Positions 30,425-40,700 of a DNA stretch of 64,000 bases are shown here, in pieces (position 1 is the stretch's first letter; every line of letters begins with the position of its first letter). Below the pieces are notes generated by a model. That model made no database searches. It was not told the DNA's origin and saw only the letters and a list, made by a program, of their open reading frames with translations. The stretch lies in contig NZ_QQBB01000008.1 in the NCBI RefSeq assembly GCF_003350535.1, positions 62,001 through 126,000 of the forward strand. Direction: 5' to 3'. This DNA comes from Microvirga subterranea (GTDB lineage Bacteria > Pseudomonadota > Alphaproteobacteria > Rhizobiales > Beijerinckiaceae). Position numbers and translations under genes: made by a program.

Positions 30425-30949
30425 ATGCGGCGCATCCTCGTCATCGGCAGCCCGGGCGCGGGCAAGAGCACCCTGGCGCAGCGCCTCGCCATGCGCCTCG
30501 ACCTGCCCCTGATTCACCTGGACCGAGAATATTTCGGCCCGGGCTGGGCCATGCCCTCCAAGGCGGAATGGCGGGACAAGGTGGCTCGCCTCTCGGCTCG
30601 TCCTGCGTGGGTCATGGACGGCAACTACGCGAGCACCTTCGATATCCGGGTGCCGCGGGCCGAGGCGATCGTGTGGCTGGACGTCCCCCGCTTGCAATGC
30701 GCTCTGAGTGTGCTGTGGCGGGTGGCTCGCAACTACGGCCGGGTCCGGCCCGACCTGGGACCCGACTGCAGCGAGCGCTTCGACTGGTCCTTCATGCGCT
30801 GGATCTGGTCTTATCCTGAGCAGATGCGAGGGAAGACCGCGCGCCTGCTCGAGAGACGAAGTGCGCATCAGCGCGTTTACGTCCTGCGCTCCCGCGCCGA
30901 AATCCCGGCCCTCGAGGCCGAACTTGTCTCCTACCGAGGGGCCGCCTGA
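30425..30949 (+). CDS. P-loop kinase-like protein (AAA/FlaR-type)
   Basis: The 174-residue protein has a Walker A motif, GSPGAGKST (residues 8-16), followed by LAQRLAMRLDLPLIHLDREYF. A lid-like segment WVMDGNYASTFDIRVPRAEAIVWLDVPR and an Arg-rich stretch come next. This is the pattern of small adenylate-kinase-like proteins annotated as DNA topology modulation kinase FlaR or AAA family; the substrate is unknown. It starts 16 bp after lipA and its TGA directly abuts the ATG of the next gene, so the three genes form one transcript. Confidence 0.75.
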   Translation: MRRILVIGSPGAGKSTLAQRLAMRLDLPLIHLDREYFGPGWAMPSKAEWRDKVARLSARPAWVMDGNYASTFDIRVPRAEAIVWLDVPRLQCALSVLWRVARNYGRVRPDLGPDCSERFDWSFMRWIWSYPEQMRGKTARLLERRSAHQRVYVLRSRAEIPALEAELVSYRGAA

Positions 30950-31417
30950 ATGCCGACCTTTCGCACCACCCGGCCCGTGAAGCACAGCGCGGACCAGATG
31001 TTCGCCCTCGTGGCCGACGTCGAGCGGTACCCTGAGTTTCTTCCGCTTTGCGAGGAGCTTCGCATCCTGCGCCGCGTCCAGAGCGGCGAGGGGATCGAGA
31101 CCCTCGTCGCCTCCATGACGGTCGGCTACAAGGCCATCCGAGAGAGCTTCACGAGCCGTGTGGCCCTCGACCACCCGCGCCTGCAGATCAACGTCGAGTA
31201 CGTGAACGGGCCGTTCAAGTATCTCGAGAACCGCTGGACCTTCCGGCCGACGGCGAGTGGCAGCGACGTCGAGTTCTACATCAACTACGAGTTCAAGAGC
31301 TTCGCTCTGGGTCTGCTGATGGGAACCGTGTTCGACAAGGCGTTCAGGAAATTCGCGGAAGCCTTTGAGGAGAGGGCGGAAATCGTCTATGGAGAGCCAT
31401 CGCCCGCTCGGGCCTGA
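30950..31417 (+). CDS. COQ10/RatA-like START-domain protein
   Basis: The 155-residue protein is a type II START/polyketide-cyclase fold. MPTFRTTRPVKHSADQMFALV is followed by DVERYPEFLPLCEELRI, the FTSRVALDHPRLQINVEYV strand and FEFKSF-like YEFKSFALGLLMGTVFDKAF. COQ10 homologues bind ubiquinone or its precursors and support respiration. The E. coli homologue RatA was described as a ribosome-association toxin, but the quinone-related role is more likely in alphaproteobacteria. The ATG immediately follows the TGA of the upstream gene. It ends next to the convergent cinA with no gap. Confidence 0.87.
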   Translation: MPTFRTTRPVKHSADQMFALVADVERYPEFLPLCEELRILRRVQSGEGIETLVASMTVGYKAIRESFTSRVALDHPRLQINVEYVNGPFKYLENRWTFRPTASGSDVEFYINYEFKSFALGLLMGTVFDKAFRKFAEAFEERAEIVYGEPSPARA

Positions 31418-31906
31418 TCAGCCGAGCGCCCGTTCGAGGAGGCCGATGGCGTCCTCCACCGCCCGCCGCCGCACGTTTTCCCGTCCGAGATCGCCGTAGC
31501 GCCGCTCCAGATGGACAACCGGCGCACCCCTGCGCGCCAGCCCGAAATGCACGAGGCCGACTGGTTTCGTCGCCGTGGCCCCGGTGGGACCGGCAATGCC
31601 CGTGATGGCGACCGCCACATCGGCTCGAGAATGGGAGAGCGCCCCCTCGGCCATGGCCCTGGCGACGGGCTCGCTGACGGCCCCATAGGCTGCGATCTGG
31701 TCGGCCGGCACCCCGATGAGTTCGGTCTTCGCCTCGTTCGAATAGGTCACGAAGCCGCGTTCCACCACCGCCGAGGAGCCGGCGATCTCGGTGAGAAGGG
31801 CGGCCACGAGGCCTCCGGTGCAGGATTCCGCGGTCGCGATCTTCAGCCGCTGGGCCTCGTAGGCCTTCAGCACGGCGGCGGCGCGGGCCTTGAGCTCGGG
31901 CGTCAT
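31418..31906 (-). CDS. cinA: CinA C-terminal domain protein, nicotinamide-nucleotide amidase
   Basis: The 162-residue protein is the stand-alone PncC-type domain that deamidates NMN to NaMN in pyridine nucleotide recycling. The characteristic [20 protein letters not shown] is at residues about 23-42, with the catalytic Ser in [23 protein letters not shown] and [20 protein letters not shown] complete the family pattern. The N-terminal CinA domain is absent, as is common in proteobacteria. The ATG overlaps the ispDF stop by 4 bp. Confidence 0.9.
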   Translation of the reverse strand: MTPELKARAAAVLKAYEAQRLKIATAESCTGGLVAALLTEIAGSSAVVERGFVTYSNEAKTELIGVPADQIAAYGAVSEPVARAMAEGALSHSRADVAVAITGIAGPTGATATKPVGLVHFGLARRGAPVVHLERRYGDLGRENVRRRAVEDAIGLLERALG

Positions 31907-33096
31907 GCGGGAACCTCCGGCAGGCGGATCGTAGCGGCGGCTTGGGCAGCGATGCCCTCGCTTCGTCCCGTGAAGCCGAGCTTCTCGGTAGTGGTCGCCT
32001 TGAGGGAGACCTGATCGACGCGAAGGCCCGCGATCTCGGCGATCCGCTGGCGCATGGCCTCCCGGTGCGGACCGAGGCGGGGCTTCTCGCAAAGGAGGGT
32101 GGTGTCGAGATGATCCACGATCCCGCCCCGCTGCCGCACCAGTTCGACCGCATGGGCCAGGAACCGGTCCGAGGACGCACCGCGCCATTGCGGGTCGCTT
32201 GGTGGGAAGTGAGTTCCGATGTCGCCGTCCGCCAAGGCGCCGAGGATCGCGTCGGTCAGGGCATGCAGAATCACGTCGCCGTCGGAATGGGCGAGCACGC
32301 CGCGATCGTGCGGCACCCGGATGCCGCCGAGCCAGACATGGTCGCCTTCCGCGAAGGCGTGGACGTCGAAGCCGGTTCCGAGCCGAGTCAAGTAGGCCAT
32401 GGATACGCCTTTCAGCCTTCGCTCCGCCGCACTGAAATCGACGGGATGGGTCAGCTTGATATTGCCGGGATCGCCGTCGAAGACCCGAACGGGGAGCCCG
32501 GCCCATTCGGCGAGGGCCCCGTCGTCGGTGAACCCGTGGAGCTCTACAGCGGCGGCTTTGCGGTGGGCTTCACTCAACATGGCGTACGGGAAAGCCTGAG
32601 GGGTCTGCACCGCCCGCAGCGCGGTGCGATCCGGTGTGGAGACGACGGCGCCCTGAGGATCGACCACCTTGATGGTATCCGTGACCGGAATCCCCGGGAC
32701 GGCCGCACCCTGTCGCCCGGCCGCTATGGCGCGCTCGATCAGGTCGGGGGTGACGAACGGGCGGGCGGCGTCGTGGACGAGAACGACGACGTCAGCCGTC
32801 GCCGCCAGAGTTTCGAGACCCAGACGGACGGAATCCTGCCGTGTCTCTCCGCCATATGCCGGCGGGAGGAGGCGCTGCGATTCGGAAAGCCCAACTTCCG
32901 CAATGCTTTGCTCATAGAGCGCCCGGTCGTCGGGATGGATTACCACGACCACCTGGTCGATCTCCGGATGGGACAGAAAGGCCGCCAGCGTTCGGGTCAG
33001 CATCGGTGTTCCGGCGAGGGAGCGGTACTGTTTCGGCAGTCCTTCTCCCGCGCGGGATCCGCGTCCGGCGGCGACGATGAGGGCGACGACTGGCAT
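31903..33096 (-). CDS. ispDF: Bifunctional IspD/IspF enzyme of the MEP isoprenoid pathway
   Basis: The 397-residue fusion performs two MEP-pathway steps: cytidylylation of MEP (IspD) and formation of the cyclic diphosphate (IspF). Residues 1-230 are IspD, with [21 protein letters not shown] and the [11 protein letters not shown] segment. Residues about 233-397 are IspF, beginning [20 protein letters not shown] with metal ligands in GFDVHAF and [16 protein letters not shown] and the [12 protein letters not shown] signature. The IspDF fusion is typical of alphaproteobacteria. It diverges from dusB across 144 bp. Confidence 0.97.
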   Translation of the reverse strand: MPVVALIVAAGRGSRAGEGLPKQYRSLAGTPMLTRTLAAFLSHPEIDQVVVVIHPDDRALYEQSIAEVGLSESQRLLPPAYGGETRQDSVRLGLETLAATADVVVLVHDAARPFVTPDLIERAIAAGRQGAAVPGIPVTDTIKVVDPQGAVVSTPDRTALRAVQTPQAFPYAMLSEAHRKAAAVELHGFTDDGALAEWAGLPVRVFDGDPGNIKLTHPVDFSAAERRLKGVSMAYLTRLGTGFDVHAFAEGDHVWLGGIRVPHDRGVLAHSDGDVILHALTDAILGALADGDIGTHFPPSDPQWRGASSDRFLAHAVELVRQRGGIVDHLDTTLLCEKPRLGPHREAMRQRIAEIAGLRVDQVSLKATTTEKLGFTGRSEGIAAQAAATIRLPEVPA

Positions 33097-33240
33097 GAAG
33101 GGCGGCTCTCCGTTGCTCCGACCCTCCTAAGCAACCCTGATGGCGAAGGCAAATCGACCTCGGCGGCATGTGCATTCCACCTGAGACACCTTTCCGCAGG
33201 GGCTTGTGCTATGCCCGGTTTTGGCTATTGATTAGGCAGA

Positions 33241-34260
33241 ATGAGAGTTGATCAAAAATTAGGCGGAACGAGTTTCGATGTCGGTCCGGTCAGGATCGGG
33301 ACGCCGACCGTTCTCGCACCCTTGTCCGGAGTGACCGACGTCGCCTTCCGGCGCATTGCCAAGCGTCTCGGCGCAGGTCTCGTCGTGTCCGAGATGGTCG
33401 CCTCGGACGAATTGGTCAAAGGCTCGGACGAGGCGCAGCTTCGCGCCGAGGGGGCGGGAATCGAGCCGCATGTGGTGCAGCTCGCCGGATGCGACCCGGC
33501 CTGGATGGCGCGCGCCGTCGCAGTCGCCCAGGAGGCCGGGGCGCGGATCATCGACATCAACATGGGTTGCCCGGCGAAGCGGGTCATCGGCGGCTATGCC
33601 GGGTCCGCATTGATGCGGGACCTCGACCATGCCTGCCGGCTGATCGATGCGACCGTGAAGGCAGCGAGCGTGCCGGTCACCGTCAAGATGCGCCTCGGCT
33701 GGGACCACGCATCGATCAACGCACCCGAACTCGCGCGGCGGGCTGAGGCGCTCGGCGTCAGGGCCGTGACCGTGCATGGGCGGACGCGGCAGCAATTCTA
33801 CAAGGGAAAAGCCGATTGGGCTGCGATTGCGCCCGTCGTCCAGGCGGTCGGCATTCCGGTCATCGCCAACGGCGATATCGGGACGGTCGAAGACGCCCGT
33901 GCCTGCCTGGCCGCCTCGGGGGCCGCGGCAGTAATGATCGGGCGCTCGGCCGTGGGCCGGCCCTGGCTCGTCGGCCAGATCGGTGCGGCGCTGCAGGGAA
34001 GGGTGCTTCCCGACCCTGAGCCGGATGTCATGGCGGAGATCGCCGTCGAGCACTACGAGGGGCTGCTCTCGCTCTATGGCGAGGCGACCGGCATCCGGCA
34101 CGCGCGCAAGCATCTGGCAGCCTATGCCGATGCGGCGATCGCCGCGGGCTTTCAGGTGCCGGCGTCCACCAGGACGGCCCTCGTCACGTCGGAGGAGCCC
34201 CGCACCGTCGTCGCCCTGCTGCGCACCCTCTATGACCGTCGGGAGCGGGAGGCGGCATGA
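33241..34260 (+). CDS. dusB: tRNA-dihydrouridine synthase DusB (NifR3)
   Basis: DusB reduces specific uridines in tRNA D-loops with FMN and NADPH. The 339-residue protein shows [14 protein letters not shown] near the N-terminus, the active-site cysteine in [17 protein letters not shown] (Cys110), [27 protein letters not shown] and VIANGDIG with the final FMN-phosphate motif [13 protein letters not shown]. It is the classical nifR3 gene heading the ntr operon, and its stop overlaps the ntrB start by 4 bp. Confidence 0.96.
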   Translation: MRVDQKLGGTSFDVGPVRIGTPTVLAPLSGVTDVAFRRIAKRLGAGLVVSEMVASDELVKGSDEAQLRAEGAGIEPHVVQLAGCDPAWMARAVAVAQEAGARIIDINMGCPAKRVIGGYAGSALMRDLDHACRLIDATVKAASVPVTVKMRLGWDHASINAPELARRAEALGVRAVTVHGRTRQQFYKGKADWAAIAPVVQAVGIPVIANGDIGTVEDARACLAASGAAAVMIGRSAVGRPWLVGQIGAALQGRVLPDPEPDVMAEIAVEHYEGLLSLYGEATGIRHARKHLAAYADAAIAAGFQVPASTRTALVTSEEPRTVVALLRTLYDRREREAA

Positions 34261-35357
34261 CGATCGCCATCAACGATCTCATCATGAATGCGCTGCCGCT
34301 GCCGGTCCTGACCATCGGGCCGGCGCAGCAGGTAACCCACGCCAATACGGCGGCCGAGTCGTTCTTCGAGATGAGCCTGCGCATGATGCAGCGCCAGAAG
34401 CTCAGCGACTTCTTTCCCTTCGGCTCACCCGTCATGGCCCTCGTGGAGGACGTACGCCAGCGGGGATCGAGCGTGAGCGAGCACCGGGTCGACATCGGCA
34501 GCCCTCGTCTCGGCGCCGAGCGGATCGTCGACGTGTTCGCGACCCCTTTGGGGGACGACAGCGACAGCGTTGTGATCATGCTCCAGGAGCGCACCATCGC
34601 CGACAAGATGGACCGCCAGCTCACCCATCGCGGCGCGGCCCGATCGATCACGGCGCTGGGCGCCATGCTGGCGCACGAGATCAAGAATCCGCTCTCAGGC
34701 ATCCGCGGCGCGGCGCAACTGCTCGAGCAGTCCGCCGCCGAGGACGACCGGCTGCTGACGCGGCTCATCTGCGACGAGACCGACCGGATCGTGAAGCTGG
34801 TCGAGCGCATGGAGCTGTTCGGCGAGGAGCGGCCGGTGGAGCGTGGCCCCATCAACGTGCATGGCGTCCTCGACCACGTGAAGCGCCTGGCCCAGTCCGG
34901 CTTCGCGCGTCACATCCGCTTTGTCGAGAACTACGATCCGTCCCTTCCGCCGGTGCTCGGCAACCGGGACCAGCTCGTCCAGGTCGTCCTGAACCTCGTC
35001 AAGAACGCCGCCGAGGCCATCGGCATTGATGCGTCGGACGGGGAGATCGTCCTGAGCACGGCGTTCCGTACCGGCGTGCGGCTCCAGGTTCCCGGTTCCC
35101 AGGAGCGCCTGAGCCTCCCGATCGAGCTCGGCATCAGCGACAACGGCTCGGGCATCCCGCCGGACCTCGCCAGCGATCTCTTCGAGCCCTTCGTCACCAC
35201 CAAGGTGCAGGGCAGCGGCCTCGGCCTCGCGCTCGTGGCCAAGATCGTGGGCGACCACGGCGGCATCGTCGAGTGCGATCCGGCCCCCAGACGCACCACT
35301 TTCCGAATTCTCCTGCCGATGCACCGTGCCGATGACGGTCGCGCGGCCGACATGTGA
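34257..35357 (+). CDS. ntrB: Nitrogen sensor histidine kinase NtrB
   Basis: NtrB phosphorylates or dephosphorylates NtrC according to PII signalling of nitrogen status. The 366-residue cytoplasmic protein has an N-terminal PAS domain (about residues 8-110), the HisKA motif [20 protein letters not shown] with phospho-acceptor His140, and a GHKL ATPase domain with [14 protein letters not shown] (N box), SDNGSGIP (G1) and [12 protein letters not shown] (G2). No membrane helices are seen. It is translationally coupled to dusB. Confidence 0.96.
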   Translation: MTIAINDLIMNALPLPVLTIGPAQQVTHANTAAESFFEMSLRMMQRQKLSDFFPFGSPVMALVEDVRQRGSSVSEHRVDIGSPRLGAERIVDVFATPLGDDSDSVVIMLQERTIADKMDRQLTHRGAARSITALGAMLAHEIKNPLSGIRGAAQLLEQSAAEDDRLLTRLICDETDRIVKLVERMELFGEERPVERGPINVHGVLDHVKRLAQSGFARHIRFVENYDPSLPPVLGNRDQLVQVVLNLVKNAAEAIGIDASDGEIVLSTAFRTGVRLQVPGSQERLSLPIELGISDNGSGIPPDLASDLFEPFVTTKVQGSGLGLALVAKIVGDHGGIVECDPAPRRTTFRILLPMHRADDGRAADM

Positions 35358-35368
35358 GGCTTGAGCCC

Positions 35369-36823
35369 ATGCCCAGCGGACAGATCCTTCTTGCTGACGA
35401 CGATGCCGCAATCCGCACCGTCCTGAACCAGGCTCTGTCGCGGGCCGGGTACGAGGTGCGGTCCACCAGCAATGCCGCAACGCTCTGGCGCTGGGTGTCG
35501 CAAGGCGAGGGCGACCTCGTCATCACGGACGTGATGATGCCGGACGAGAACGCGTTCGACCTTCTTCCGCGGATCAAGAAGCAGCGGCCGGACCTGCCGA
35601 TCATCGTCATGAGCGCGCAGAACACCTTCATGACGGCGATCAAGGCCTCGGAACGGGGCGCCTACGAGTACCTGCCGAAGCCCTTCGACCTGAAGGAGCT
35701 CGTCGCCGTCGTCGGCCGTGCGCTCTCGCGCCCTCGGGCCGTCTCCAGCCAGAACCCGGTCGCGGAGAACGAGGACATTCCCCTGGTCGGGCGCTCCCAC
35801 GCCATGCAGGAGATCTACCGGGCGCTCGCACGCCTGATGCCGACGGACCTGACGGTGATGATCACGGGCGAGTCGGGCACCGGCAAGGAGCTGGTAGCGC
35901 GTGCGCTCCACGATTACGGCAAGCGCCGTCAGGGACCCTTCGTGGCCGTCAACATGGCGGCGATCCCGCGCGAGCTGATCGAATCGGAGCTGTTCGGCCA
36001 CGAGAAGGGGGCCTTCACGGGAGCCACCGCGCGCAACACGGGCCGGTTCGAGCAGGCCGAGGGCGGTACTCTGTTCCTCGACGAGATCGGCGACATGCCG
36101 ATGGAGGCCCAGACTCGCCTCCTGCGCGTCCTGCAGCAGGGCGAGTACACCACAGTCGGAGGACGGGTGCCGATCAAGACCAACGTCCGCATCGTCGCGG
36201 CGACCAACAAGGACCTGCGGGTTCTGATCCAGCAGGGCCTGTTCCGCGAGGACCTGTTCTTCCGGCTGAACGTGGTTCCGTTGCGCCTGCCACCGCTGCG
36301 TGAGCGGGTCGAGGACATTCCGGACCTCGTGCGGCACTTCTTCGTGCTGGTGGAGAAAGAAGGGCTGGCCCGCAAGCAGGTCGACGTGGAGGCCATGGAC
36401 CGGCTCAAGCGCTACCGCTGGCCCGGAAACGTGCGCGAGCTCGAGAATCTGGTGCGTCGCCTCGCCGCCCTCTACCCTCAGGATACGATCACCGGCGCGA
36501 TCATCGACGCGGAGCTGGACGCTCAGCCGATGCTCCTGCCGGTCGCTGCCTCCAAGGCCGACCGCCTCCACGAATCGGAAGGGCTGTCCGATGCGGTTGA
36601 GCGGCATCTGGCCGAGTATTTCTCCGGCTTCCGCGACACGCTGCCGCCGCCTGGCCTGTATCATCGGATCCTGCGCGAGATCGAGGGGCCCCTGATCGGG
36701 GCCGCCCTGGCCGCGACCCGTGGCAATCAGATCCGGGCCGCGGAGCTTCTCGGGGTCAACCGAAATACCCTTCGCAAGAAGGTCCGAGACCTGGAGTTGT
36801 CGGTCGTGCGGTCCGGCCGCTAG
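35369..36823 (+). CDS. ntrC: Nitrogen regulation response regulator NtrC
   Basis: NtrC activates sigma-54 promoters of nitrogen-assimilation genes when phosphorylated. The 484-residue protein has a receiver domain with Asp54 ([10 protein letters not shown]), a central AAA+ domain with Walker A GESGTGKE and the sigma-54 contact motif GAFTGA ([12 protein letters not shown]), Walker [14 protein letters not shown], and a C-terminal Fis-type helix-turn-helix ([19 protein letters not shown]). I chose ATG 35369 behind a GAGG box. A GTG at 35354 overlapping the ntrB stop is also in frame and adds five residues. Confidence 0.96.
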   Translation: MPSGQILLADDDAAIRTVLNQALSRAGYEVRSTSNAATLWRWVSQGEGDLVITDVMMPDENAFDLLPRIKKQRPDLPIIVMSAQNTFMTAIKASERGAYEYLPKPFDLKELVAVVGRALSRPRAVSSQNPVAENEDIPLVGRSHAMQEIYRALARLMPTDLTVMITGESGTGKELVARALHDYGKRRQGPFVAVNMAAIPRELIESELFGHEKGAFTGATARNTGRFEQAEGGTLFLDEIGDMPMEAQTRLLRVLQQGEYTTVGGRVPIKTNVRIVAATNKDLRVLIQQGLFREDLFFRLNVVPLRLPPLRERVEDIPDLVRHFFVLVEKEGLARKQVDVEAMDRLKRYRWPGNVRELENLVRRLAALYPQDTITGAIIDAELDAQPMLLPVAASKADRLHESEGLSDAVERHLAEYFSGFRDTLPPPGLYHRILREIEGPLIGAALAATRGNQIRAAELLGVNRNTLRKKVRDLELSVVRSGR

Positions 36824-36867
36824 GGCTGTATTAATTTGACCACAGTGTTGTGTTGGTGCATCACCCC

Positions 36868-36894
36868 ATGAGGAGACGCGACGAACGCGTCTGA
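36868..36894 (+). promoter_or_regulatory. Possible leader mini-ORF and hairpin before ntrY
   Basis: An 8-codon frame starts at ATG 36868 and ends TGA 36894 (product MRRRDERV). It coincides with a 7-bp hairpin, AGACGCG (36874-36880) with CGCGTCT (36886-36892). Both end just before the candidate ntrY starts, so ribosomes finishing the mini-ORF could affect access to the ntrY start. This is suggestive only. Confidence 0.25.
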
Positions 36895-36910
36895 TTTGTG
36901 GGGCCCCGTC

Positions 36911-39157
36911 TTGAGCAGCCAAGACATTCCAGCGCAGCGCCAGATGGCGGATATTCCGCAGCGCAGCTTCGGCTGGCTGGGACCCGTTGCCGTTTTGACG
37001 GCGCTCGCGTCCGCGCTGGCGACATTCCTCGTCCTGTCCGGGGCCACACCGATCCTCCCGACCCACGACGTGGTCGTTTGGGTCTTCATCCTCAACGGCA
37101 TCCTGATCGCCCTGCTGATCGGGATCGTCGCCTGGCAGACCAAGAAGCTTGTGCGGGAACGCCGGGCGGGAGCCGCCGCGGCGGGCCTCCACGTGCGGAT
37201 CGTCGGCCTGTTTAGTCTCGTAGCCGTGCTGCCGGCGATCCTGGTCGCAGTCGTCGCAACGGTCACACTGGAACGAGGGCTCGATCCCTGGTTCACGAGC
37301 TCCATCCGGGAGATCATGACCAGCACGGTCGAAATCGCGAAGTCATATCGTGAAATGCAGTGCCGCACCCTGGCGCGTGAGACGCAACTGATGGCGGCCG
37401 ACCTGAACCGCGCCAAGGTGCTCTATGACGCGGACCCCAAGGTATTCCGGGACTTCATGCAGTCCCGGGCGGTCTTCCTCGGCTTCCCGCTCGCGATGAT
37501 CGTCGAGAAGAATGGCACGGTGGTCGAGAAGATCGAGATCAAGCCGCTCGAAGGCGTGCCCCAGCCGAGCACCGCTGATCTCGACGATTCGAACAGCACC
37601 GACGCGCTCTGCCTGTTTCCGCGGACCGGCAACATCTTCCGGTCGATGCTGACGCTGGAGGCTCACGGCGGGCGGGTTCTCTACGTAGCGCGCGAGGTCG
37701 ACCCGCGCGCCGTCGAGTTCCCGATCGCCGCCGAGGCCGGCATGGCGTTCTACATGGCCCTGGAGCAGAAGAAGGCCGGGATCCAGATCGCCTTCGCGTC
37801 GATGTTCACGCTCATCGCGCTGATCGTCCTGCTCTCCGCCATCTGGTTCGGATTGAACTTCGCGAACCGGCTGGTCGCCCCGATCCGGCGGCTGATTCAC
37901 GCGACCGACCAGGTTGCGACCGGCAACTTCTACGTCCAGGTTCCCGTGCGGAAAGGTGAGGGCGATCTCGCCCATTTGGGAGAGACCTTCAACAAGATGA
38001 CCTCGGAGCTGCGCCAGCAGCATGACGGCTTGACGGCCGCGAGCGAACTGATCGACCGCCGCCGCCGTTTCACGGAGGCGGTTCTGGCCGGTGTTTCGGC
38101 CGGGGTCATCGGCGTCGATGCTCGCGGCATCATCACCATCGTGAACCCGTCCACGGAGGCGCTGCTGGCGACCGGCCGCGACGAACTCCTGGGACGAGCG
38201 ATCATGCTGGTCCTGCCCGAGGTGGCGGACCTCGTCGAAGAGATGAGCCACGGCCGCCAGCGGCTGATGCAGCGGCAGATCCAGATCACCCGGAAGGGCA
38301 AGGAGCGGACCATCAACGTCCGCGTCACGAGCGAGCATGCGCGCAGCGAGGATCGAGACCTCGTCATCACGCTCGACGACATCACCGATCTGGTGACGGC
38401 GCAACGCACGTCGGCCTGGGCCGACGTGGCGAGGCGCATCGCACACGAGATCAAGAACCCACTGACGCCGATCCAGCTTTCGGCGGAGCGGATCCGCCGC
38501 AAGTACGGCAAGGTCATCACCACCGACCGGGAGGTCTTCGATCAGTGCACGGACACGATCGTCCGGCAGGTCGACGACATCAAGCGGATGGTGGACGAGT
38601 TCTCGTCATTCGCCCGCATGCCGAAGCCGACGATCGGGAACGAGGATCTGGTCGAGACAATCCGTCAGGTGGTCTTCATGATGCGAATCGCGCATCCGGA
38701 GATCCAGTTCACGGACGATGTCCCGTCCGGGCCTGTGGTGGCGCCGTTCGACCGCCGCCTTCTCTCGCAGGCCTTCACCAACATCGTGAAGAATGCCACC
38801 GAGGCGATTGCGGCGGTGCCGGAGGAGGAGCGCGGCCAGGGCCGGATCTCCGTGATCCTCGACGACACGCATCCGGATTATCTGATCCTTGCGGTGACGG
38901 ACAACGGCAAGGGCTTTCCGGCCGAGGGGCGTCAACGGCTCCTCGAGCCCTACATGACGACGCGCGAGGGAGGTACCGGGCTGGGCCTGCCGATCGTGAG
39001 CAAGATCCTGGAAGAGCATGGCGGGGGCATGGAGCTTGTCGACAACCCCGCCGGAAGGGGGGGACAGGTCCGAATGTGGATTCCCAAGAAGCACATCGCA
39101 GAGGAGCAGACTGCCGCGACCTCTGCCCGGACCGGATCGCAGGGGGCGCGCCAATGA
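36911..39157 (+). CDS. ntrY: Sensor histidine kinase NtrY
   Basis: NtrY is the membrane kinase paired with NtrX, linked to nitrogen, redox and envelope responses in alphaproteobacteria. The product of about 748 residues has N-terminal hydrophobic helices (near residues 20-41, 51-69 and 91-112), a periplasmic region, a further helix near 300-321 and then HAMP (RRLIHATDQVATGNFYVQVP). A PAS domain, HisKA ([20 protein letters not shown]) and GHKL (NIVKNATEAIAA, DNGKGFP, GTGLGLPI) complete it. The start is unclear: I prefer TTG 36911 because GGGG precedes it by 7-8 bases; TTG 36896 and ATG 36944 are in frame. Its stop overlaps ntrX by 4 bp. Confidence 0.93.
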   Translation: MSSQDIPAQRQMADIPQRSFGWLGPVAVLTALASALATFLVLSGATPILPTHDVVVWVFILNGILIALLIGIVAWQTKKLVRERRAGAAAAGLHVRIVGLFSLVAVLPAILVAVVATVTLERGLDPWFTSSIREIMTSTVEIAKSYREMQCRTLARETQLMAADLNRAKVLYDADPKVFRDFMQSRAVFLGFPLAMIVEKNGTVVEKIEIKPLEGVPQPSTADLDDSNSTDALCLFPRTGNIFRSMLTLEAHGGRVLYVAREVDPRAVEFPIAAEAGMAFYMALEQKKAGIQIAFASMFTLIALIVLLSAIWFGLNFANRLVAPIRRLIHATDQVATGNFYVQVPVRKGEGDLAHLGETFNKMTSELRQQHDGLTAASELIDRRRRFTEAVLAGVSAGVIGVDARGIITIVNPSTEALLATGRDELLGRAIMLVLPEVADLVEEMSHGRQRLMQRQIQITRKGKERTINVRVTSEHARSEDRDLVITLDDITDLVTAQRTSAWADVARRIAHEIKNPLTPIQLSAERIRRKYGKVITTDREVFDQCTDTIVRQVDDIKRMVDEFSSFARMPKPTIGNEDLVETIRQVVFMMRIAHPEIQFTDDVPSGPVVAPFDRRLLSQAFTNIVKNATEAIAAVPEEERGQGRISVILDDTHPDYLILAVTDNGKGFPAEGRQRLLEPYMTTREGGTGLGLPIVSKILEEHGGGMELVDNPAGRGGQVRMWIPKKHIAEEQTAATSARTGSQGARQ

Positions 39158-40524
39158 GTGCTGACATTCTCGTCGTCGACGACGAAGCCGATATCCGCGA
39201 ACTCGTCGCCGGCATCCTCGAAGATGAGGGGCACCGCACCCGTACGGCCGGAAGCTCCGACGAGGCGCTGGCCTCGATCGAGGCGCGGCGTCCGCACCTC
39301 GTTTTTCTCGATATCTGGCTTCAGGGAAGCCGCCTCGACGGCCTGCAGGTGCTCGACCTCGTCAAGGCGCAGCATCCGGACCTGCCCGTGGTGATGATCT
39401 CCGGCCACGGCAACATCGAGACCGCCGTCTCGGCCATCAAGTCCGGCGCATACGACTTCATCGAGAAGCCGTTCAAGGCGGACCGCCTCGTGCTCGTGGC
39501 CGAAAGGGCGCTCGAGGCGTCCCGCCTGAAGCGCGAGGTGCGCGACCTTCGTGCGCGCTCGGTGCAGGCGAGCCGGATCGCCGGCCGGTCCATCGTGATC
39601 AACCAGCTGCGGCAGGCCGTGGAGCGGGCCGCGCCCACGAACGCCAGAATCCTGATCACCGGCGCTCCGGGAACCGGCAAGGAGCTTACGGCGCGCACGA
39701 TCCACGGCATGTCGACCCGGGCGAACGGGCCGTTCGTCGTGCTCTCCGCCGCCACGATCACGCCGGAGAACATGGAGGCCGAACTCTTCGGCCTCGAGGG
39801 CAGCGAGGGCAGGGGACGCCGGGTCGGCGCCCTGGAGGAGGCCCACGGCGGCACCCTCTATCTCGACGAGATCGCCGACATGCCGCGCGAGACCCAGAAC
39901 CGCATCCTGCGAGTCCTAGTGGACCAGAACTTCCAGCGGGTGGGGGGAACGACGCGCGTCCATGTGGATGTGCGCATCATCTCCTCGTCCAGCCGCGACC
40001 TGCCGGCGGAAATCGCCGCAGGACGCTTCCGCGAGGACCTCTTCCACCGCCTCGGCGTCGTTCCGATTCGGGTGCCGTCTCTGGCGGAGCGTCGCGAGGA
40101 CGTGCCGGAGCTGATCGAGTTCTTCATGGACCAGATCTCCGCCGCCACGGGCCTGCCGAAGCGCACCATCGCGGAGGATGCGATGGCCGTTCTCCAGTCG
40201 CATGACTGGCCGGGGAACGTCCGACAGCTCCGGAACAACGTGGAACGCCTGCTGATTCTCTCCTCGGGCGACCTGGACGCGGCCATCACGGCCGACATGC
40301 TGCCTTCCGAGATCGGAACGCTCGTTCCGACCACGCCTGGCGGCTCGGGCGGCGAGAAGCTGATGAGCCTGCCGCTGCGAGAGGCGCGGGAGATCTTCGA
40401 ACGGGAGTATTTGCTGGCTCAGATCGCCCGGTTCAGCGGCAACATCTCGCGAACCGCCGAATTCATCGGAATGGAGCGGTCGGCCCTCCATCGAAAGTTG
40501 AAGTCCCTGGGGATCGGGGGGTAG
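39154..40524 (+). CDS. ntrX: Response regulator NtrX
   Basis: NtrX is the response regulator of the NtrY kinase. The 456-residue protein has a receiver domain with Asp53 (LVFLDIWLQGS), an AAA+ domain with Walker A ITGAPGTGKE and Walker B GGTLYLDEIADMP, and a C-terminal Fis-type helix (SRTAEFIGMERSALHRKLKS). The position of the GAFTGA loop instead reads FGLEGSEGRGRRVGALEEA. The sigma-54 contact motif is therefore missing, as reported for NtrX of several Rhizobiales, and the protein may act without sigma-54. It starts at ATG 39154 inside the ntrY stop. Confidence 0.95.
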   Translation: MSADILVVDDEADIRELVAGILEDEGHRTRTAGSSDEALASIEARRPHLVFLDIWLQGSRLDGLQVLDLVKAQHPDLPVVMISGHGNIETAVSAIKSGAYDFIEKPFKADRLVLVAERALEASRLKREVRDLRARSVQASRIAGRSIVINQLRQAVERAAPTNARILITGAPGTGKELTARTIHGMSTRANGPFVVLSAATITPENMEAELFGLEGSEGRGRRVGALEEAHGGTLYLDEIADMPRETQNRILRVLVDQNFQRVGGTTRVHVDVRIISSSSRDLPAEIAAGRFREDLFHRLGVVPIRVPSLAERREDVPELIEFFMDQISAATGLPKRTIAEDAMAVLQSHDWPGNVRQLRNNVERLLILSSGDLDAAITADMLPSEIGTLVPTTPGGSGGEKLMSLPLREAREIFEREYLLAQIARFSGNISRTAEFIGMERSALHRKLKSLGIGG

Positions 40525-40700
40525 GCCTCATCCACGGAAAATATGCGCGGAGGGGGTAGAACTGCCATGTTACCCCTTGCGTAACGGTAATCTTCGCCCT
40601 GTAATAAGCCTGCCGGTCACCGACCGCACGCATGCGGACAACCATATAGTGGCGGCCCCATAGCCAAGACCGGCGGCGATGGGCTGGCGAGGCAACTTCA

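Noticed and set aside
30950-31417. Toxin (RatA) of a type II toxin-antitoxin pair
   Set aside because: No antitoxin gene is adjacent, and the protein fits the COQ10 quinone-binding START family better, so the toxin label is likely a misleading name.
34931-37192. Long minus-strand open frame (753 codons) opposite ntrB, ntrC and the start of ntrY
   Set aside because: It is antisense to well-defined regulators, with shadow-like composition and no start signal.
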